DNA from: Stramenopiles sp. TOSAG23-3
Taxonomy: Eukaryota; Sar
DNA length: 25,935 bases
Direction of reading: 5' to 3'
Assembly (NCBI GenBank): GCA_900128585.1
Contig: LT642281.1
Span: 1 to 25,935, forward strand
Positions 24,671-25,935 of this stretch are shown here, one piece after another (position 1 is the stretch's first letter; each line of letters starts with the position of its first letter). The position numbers and the translations under genes are program-made. The notes under the pieces were generated by a model, which saw nothing but the letters and a program-made list of their open reading frames with translations, made no database searches and was not told where the DNA came from.

Positions 24671-25068
24671 CCCTGTCGTGTATAACCAACGTATCCGTAC
24701 AATCTGTATTCTTAAACAACCTGTTTTTGTTGTGTACACTCTACGTAATAATTTTTTCAAGAGTTATCAAACAGCCCCCGCCGGTCATCAGTCAATTGAT
24801 AAATAGTAATAAATCTAGTACAGCATTCAACACAATGTACGCGGTAGGGTAGTATGTTAAATTAATTATGACGCATTCCCTCTCTCTCTCTCTTTCAAAG
24901 CCTGTGGGGCGTGCATTTCTAATATTGAAAAGCAAAACGGCGCGATTGCGCCCCCAAAAACCAATAATTCCTCAGCTCCTCAGCTTAATTGCTGACTAGC
25001 TACGTACATAGATCGATCGATTCAGCCGACGGCAAGACGCGCCTCGCCAGAGCGCCCCCCCTCGTTCT
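24671..25068. other. Convergent spacer with a GC-rich island and hairpin
   Basis: These 398 bp start AT-rich and include a (TC)n run (24882-24895). A GC-richer part follows with a perfect stem GGCGC-GATT-GCGCC at 24939-24952, a tandem CTCAGCTC/CTCAGCTT at about 24972-24987 and GATCGATCGA at 25012-25021. Most is probably the 3' untranslated region of the TIM13-like transcript; a small RNA gene cannot be excluded. Confidence 0.4.
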
Positions 25069-25302
25069 TTACCGGTTCGACAGACTCTTGATAACCGTCT
25101 GCAAAACTGCTTGGTGCTTGTCATAGCACATGGCCAGACACGTCTCTTCACGTTTACTAAGAGTAGACGATGGGCTAGTGACACATTTGTCGAAACACAG
25201 CTTGGAGGTTTGTTGCAGCATTTGTTGCATAGACTGTTGCGCCAACGTCATCTTTGCCTGTTGAAGGGCTTGCTGTTGTTGTTCTGGGGTAAACTTATCC
25301 AT
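25069..25302 (-). CDS. TIM13: Small TIM chaperone, TIM13-like
   Basis: This 77-residue protein has the twin CX3C motif of small TIMs: C36-FDK-C40 and C55-LAM-C59, 14 residues apart. Preceding and following helices are Gln-rich and amphipathic (ALQQAKMTLAQQSMQQMLQQ). The wording CFDKCV...S-x-L-S-x-x-E-x-x-CLAMC is closest to TIM13. Partnered with TIM8 it would form a hexamer in the mitochondrial intermembrane space that escorts hydrophobic precursors to TIM22, and it would enter by the MIA40 disulfide relay, so no presequence is expected. The ATG at 25302 is chosen because the upstream reading in this frame is T-rich, hydrophobic leader-like sequence unlike any small TIM. Stop TAA. Confidence 0.9.
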   Translation of the reverse strand: MDKFTPEQQQQALQQAKMTLAQQSMQQMLQQTSKLCFDKCVTSPSSTLSKREETCLAMCYDKHQAVLQTVIKSLSNR

Positions 25303-25935
25303 TCTCAAAACAAAACAAAAGAGAAAAATGTGATGTATAAACACGTAGATATACAATGGACGATAGGAAAACAATAAACGAAGAAAGAACGGAAGGATAT
25401 TTTGAAATGAACAAACATGCACAAACAATAAAAAAAAAGGTTGCCTTTTCTGTTTTTTGTTTGTGTTGTGATATATAAATGAACCTTCGCTGCTTCTTTC
25501 TTCTCTTCTTTCTTCTTCTTCTTTCTTCTTTCTTCTTTCTTCTTTCTTCTTTCTTCTTTTTTTGTTTGTTGAGAAGAATAAAAAGAAGTGTGATGAAAAG
25601 TGGATGGTTTAGAAGAAGAAAAGGGACATATATAATTAAGGTAATATATATAATGATTATAAAATGATGTTTAATGTCTCTCTTTAAACATATAATAAAT
25701 AAAACCCTTTCAGACATAAATACTTAATTATGTTTCAATATACCTTAATTATAACGACGGGAGACTTTGAGATGATGATGGGACGAAAGAATGTTTATAA
25801 TCTAAAATATAATTATACCTATATATATATATACTTATAAAGAAGCGACGGAGAAAAAAAGAAAAAGAAGCGATCCTTCTCTTCTTCTTCTTCTTTCTTC
25901 TTTCTTCATCTTCTTCTTCTTTCTTCTTCTTCTTC
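25303..25935. other. AT-rich upstream region of TIM13 with TTC tracts
   Basis: No gene is seen. TTC/TTTC tracts lie at 25495-25565 and from about 25875 to the right edge, and a (TA)n run at about 25820-25834. It presumably carries the TIM13 promoter. Confidence 0.55.

Overview
The window is nuclear DNA from a unicellular eukaryote, most likely an alga or related protist; I cannot place it more precisely. It encodes eukaryote-specific proteins: LSM8, a small TIM chaperone with twin CX3C motifs, ATP11/ATPAF1, WDR76/CMR1, a SWEET transporter and an RGS protein. All complete genes look intronless. They use the standard code, with TAA, TAG and TGA all serving as stops. Balanced-to-GC-rich coding blocks sit in very AT-rich spacers full of GAA/TTC microsatellites.

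Layout, left to right: a partial SLC43-like MFS transporter (-, 1-365); AT/GAA-rich spacer; ATP11 (+); a glycosyltransferase-like/PhyH dioxygenase fusion (+) converging on a tandem-RGS protein with a CaaX end (-); AT-rich spacer; an orphan with a weak F-box-like segment (+); a 2.4-kb element bounded by 56-bp inverted repeats (8349-10770) holding gene debris; LSM8 (+) converging on a SWEET (-); AT-rich spacer with a degenerate hexamer array; an ALDH10-like aldehyde dehydrogenase (+) converging on a secreted propeller-like protein (-); AT-rich spacer; WDR76/CMR1 (+) converging on a secreted Zn-phospholipase-C-like protein (-); a FKBP-TPR-cyclophilin dual immunophilin (-); a long TTTG/TTC spacer; a small acidic single-pass membrane protein (+) converging on TIM13-like (-); and a TTC-rich end.

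The genes mostly form convergent pairs with 3'-3' gaps of about 130-400 bp, separated by AT-rich divergent spacers of about 0.85-1.4 kb. There is no operon-like logic. Contents are mostly housekeeping: mitochondrial biogenesis (ATP11, TIM13), RNA (LSM8), chromatin/DNA damage (WDR76), protein folding (FCBP), transport (SLC43-like, SWEET) and signalling (RGS).

The least ordinary parts are the inverted-repeat element, which carries a PIF/Harbinger-like transposase remnant, a piece of a RAD3/FANCJ-type helicase and two copies of one promoter/leader; the GT-PhyH fusion; the dual immunophilin; and a short motif (TGCTGTGT followed by an A/T-rich TATG-like tail) that recurs in several spacers.
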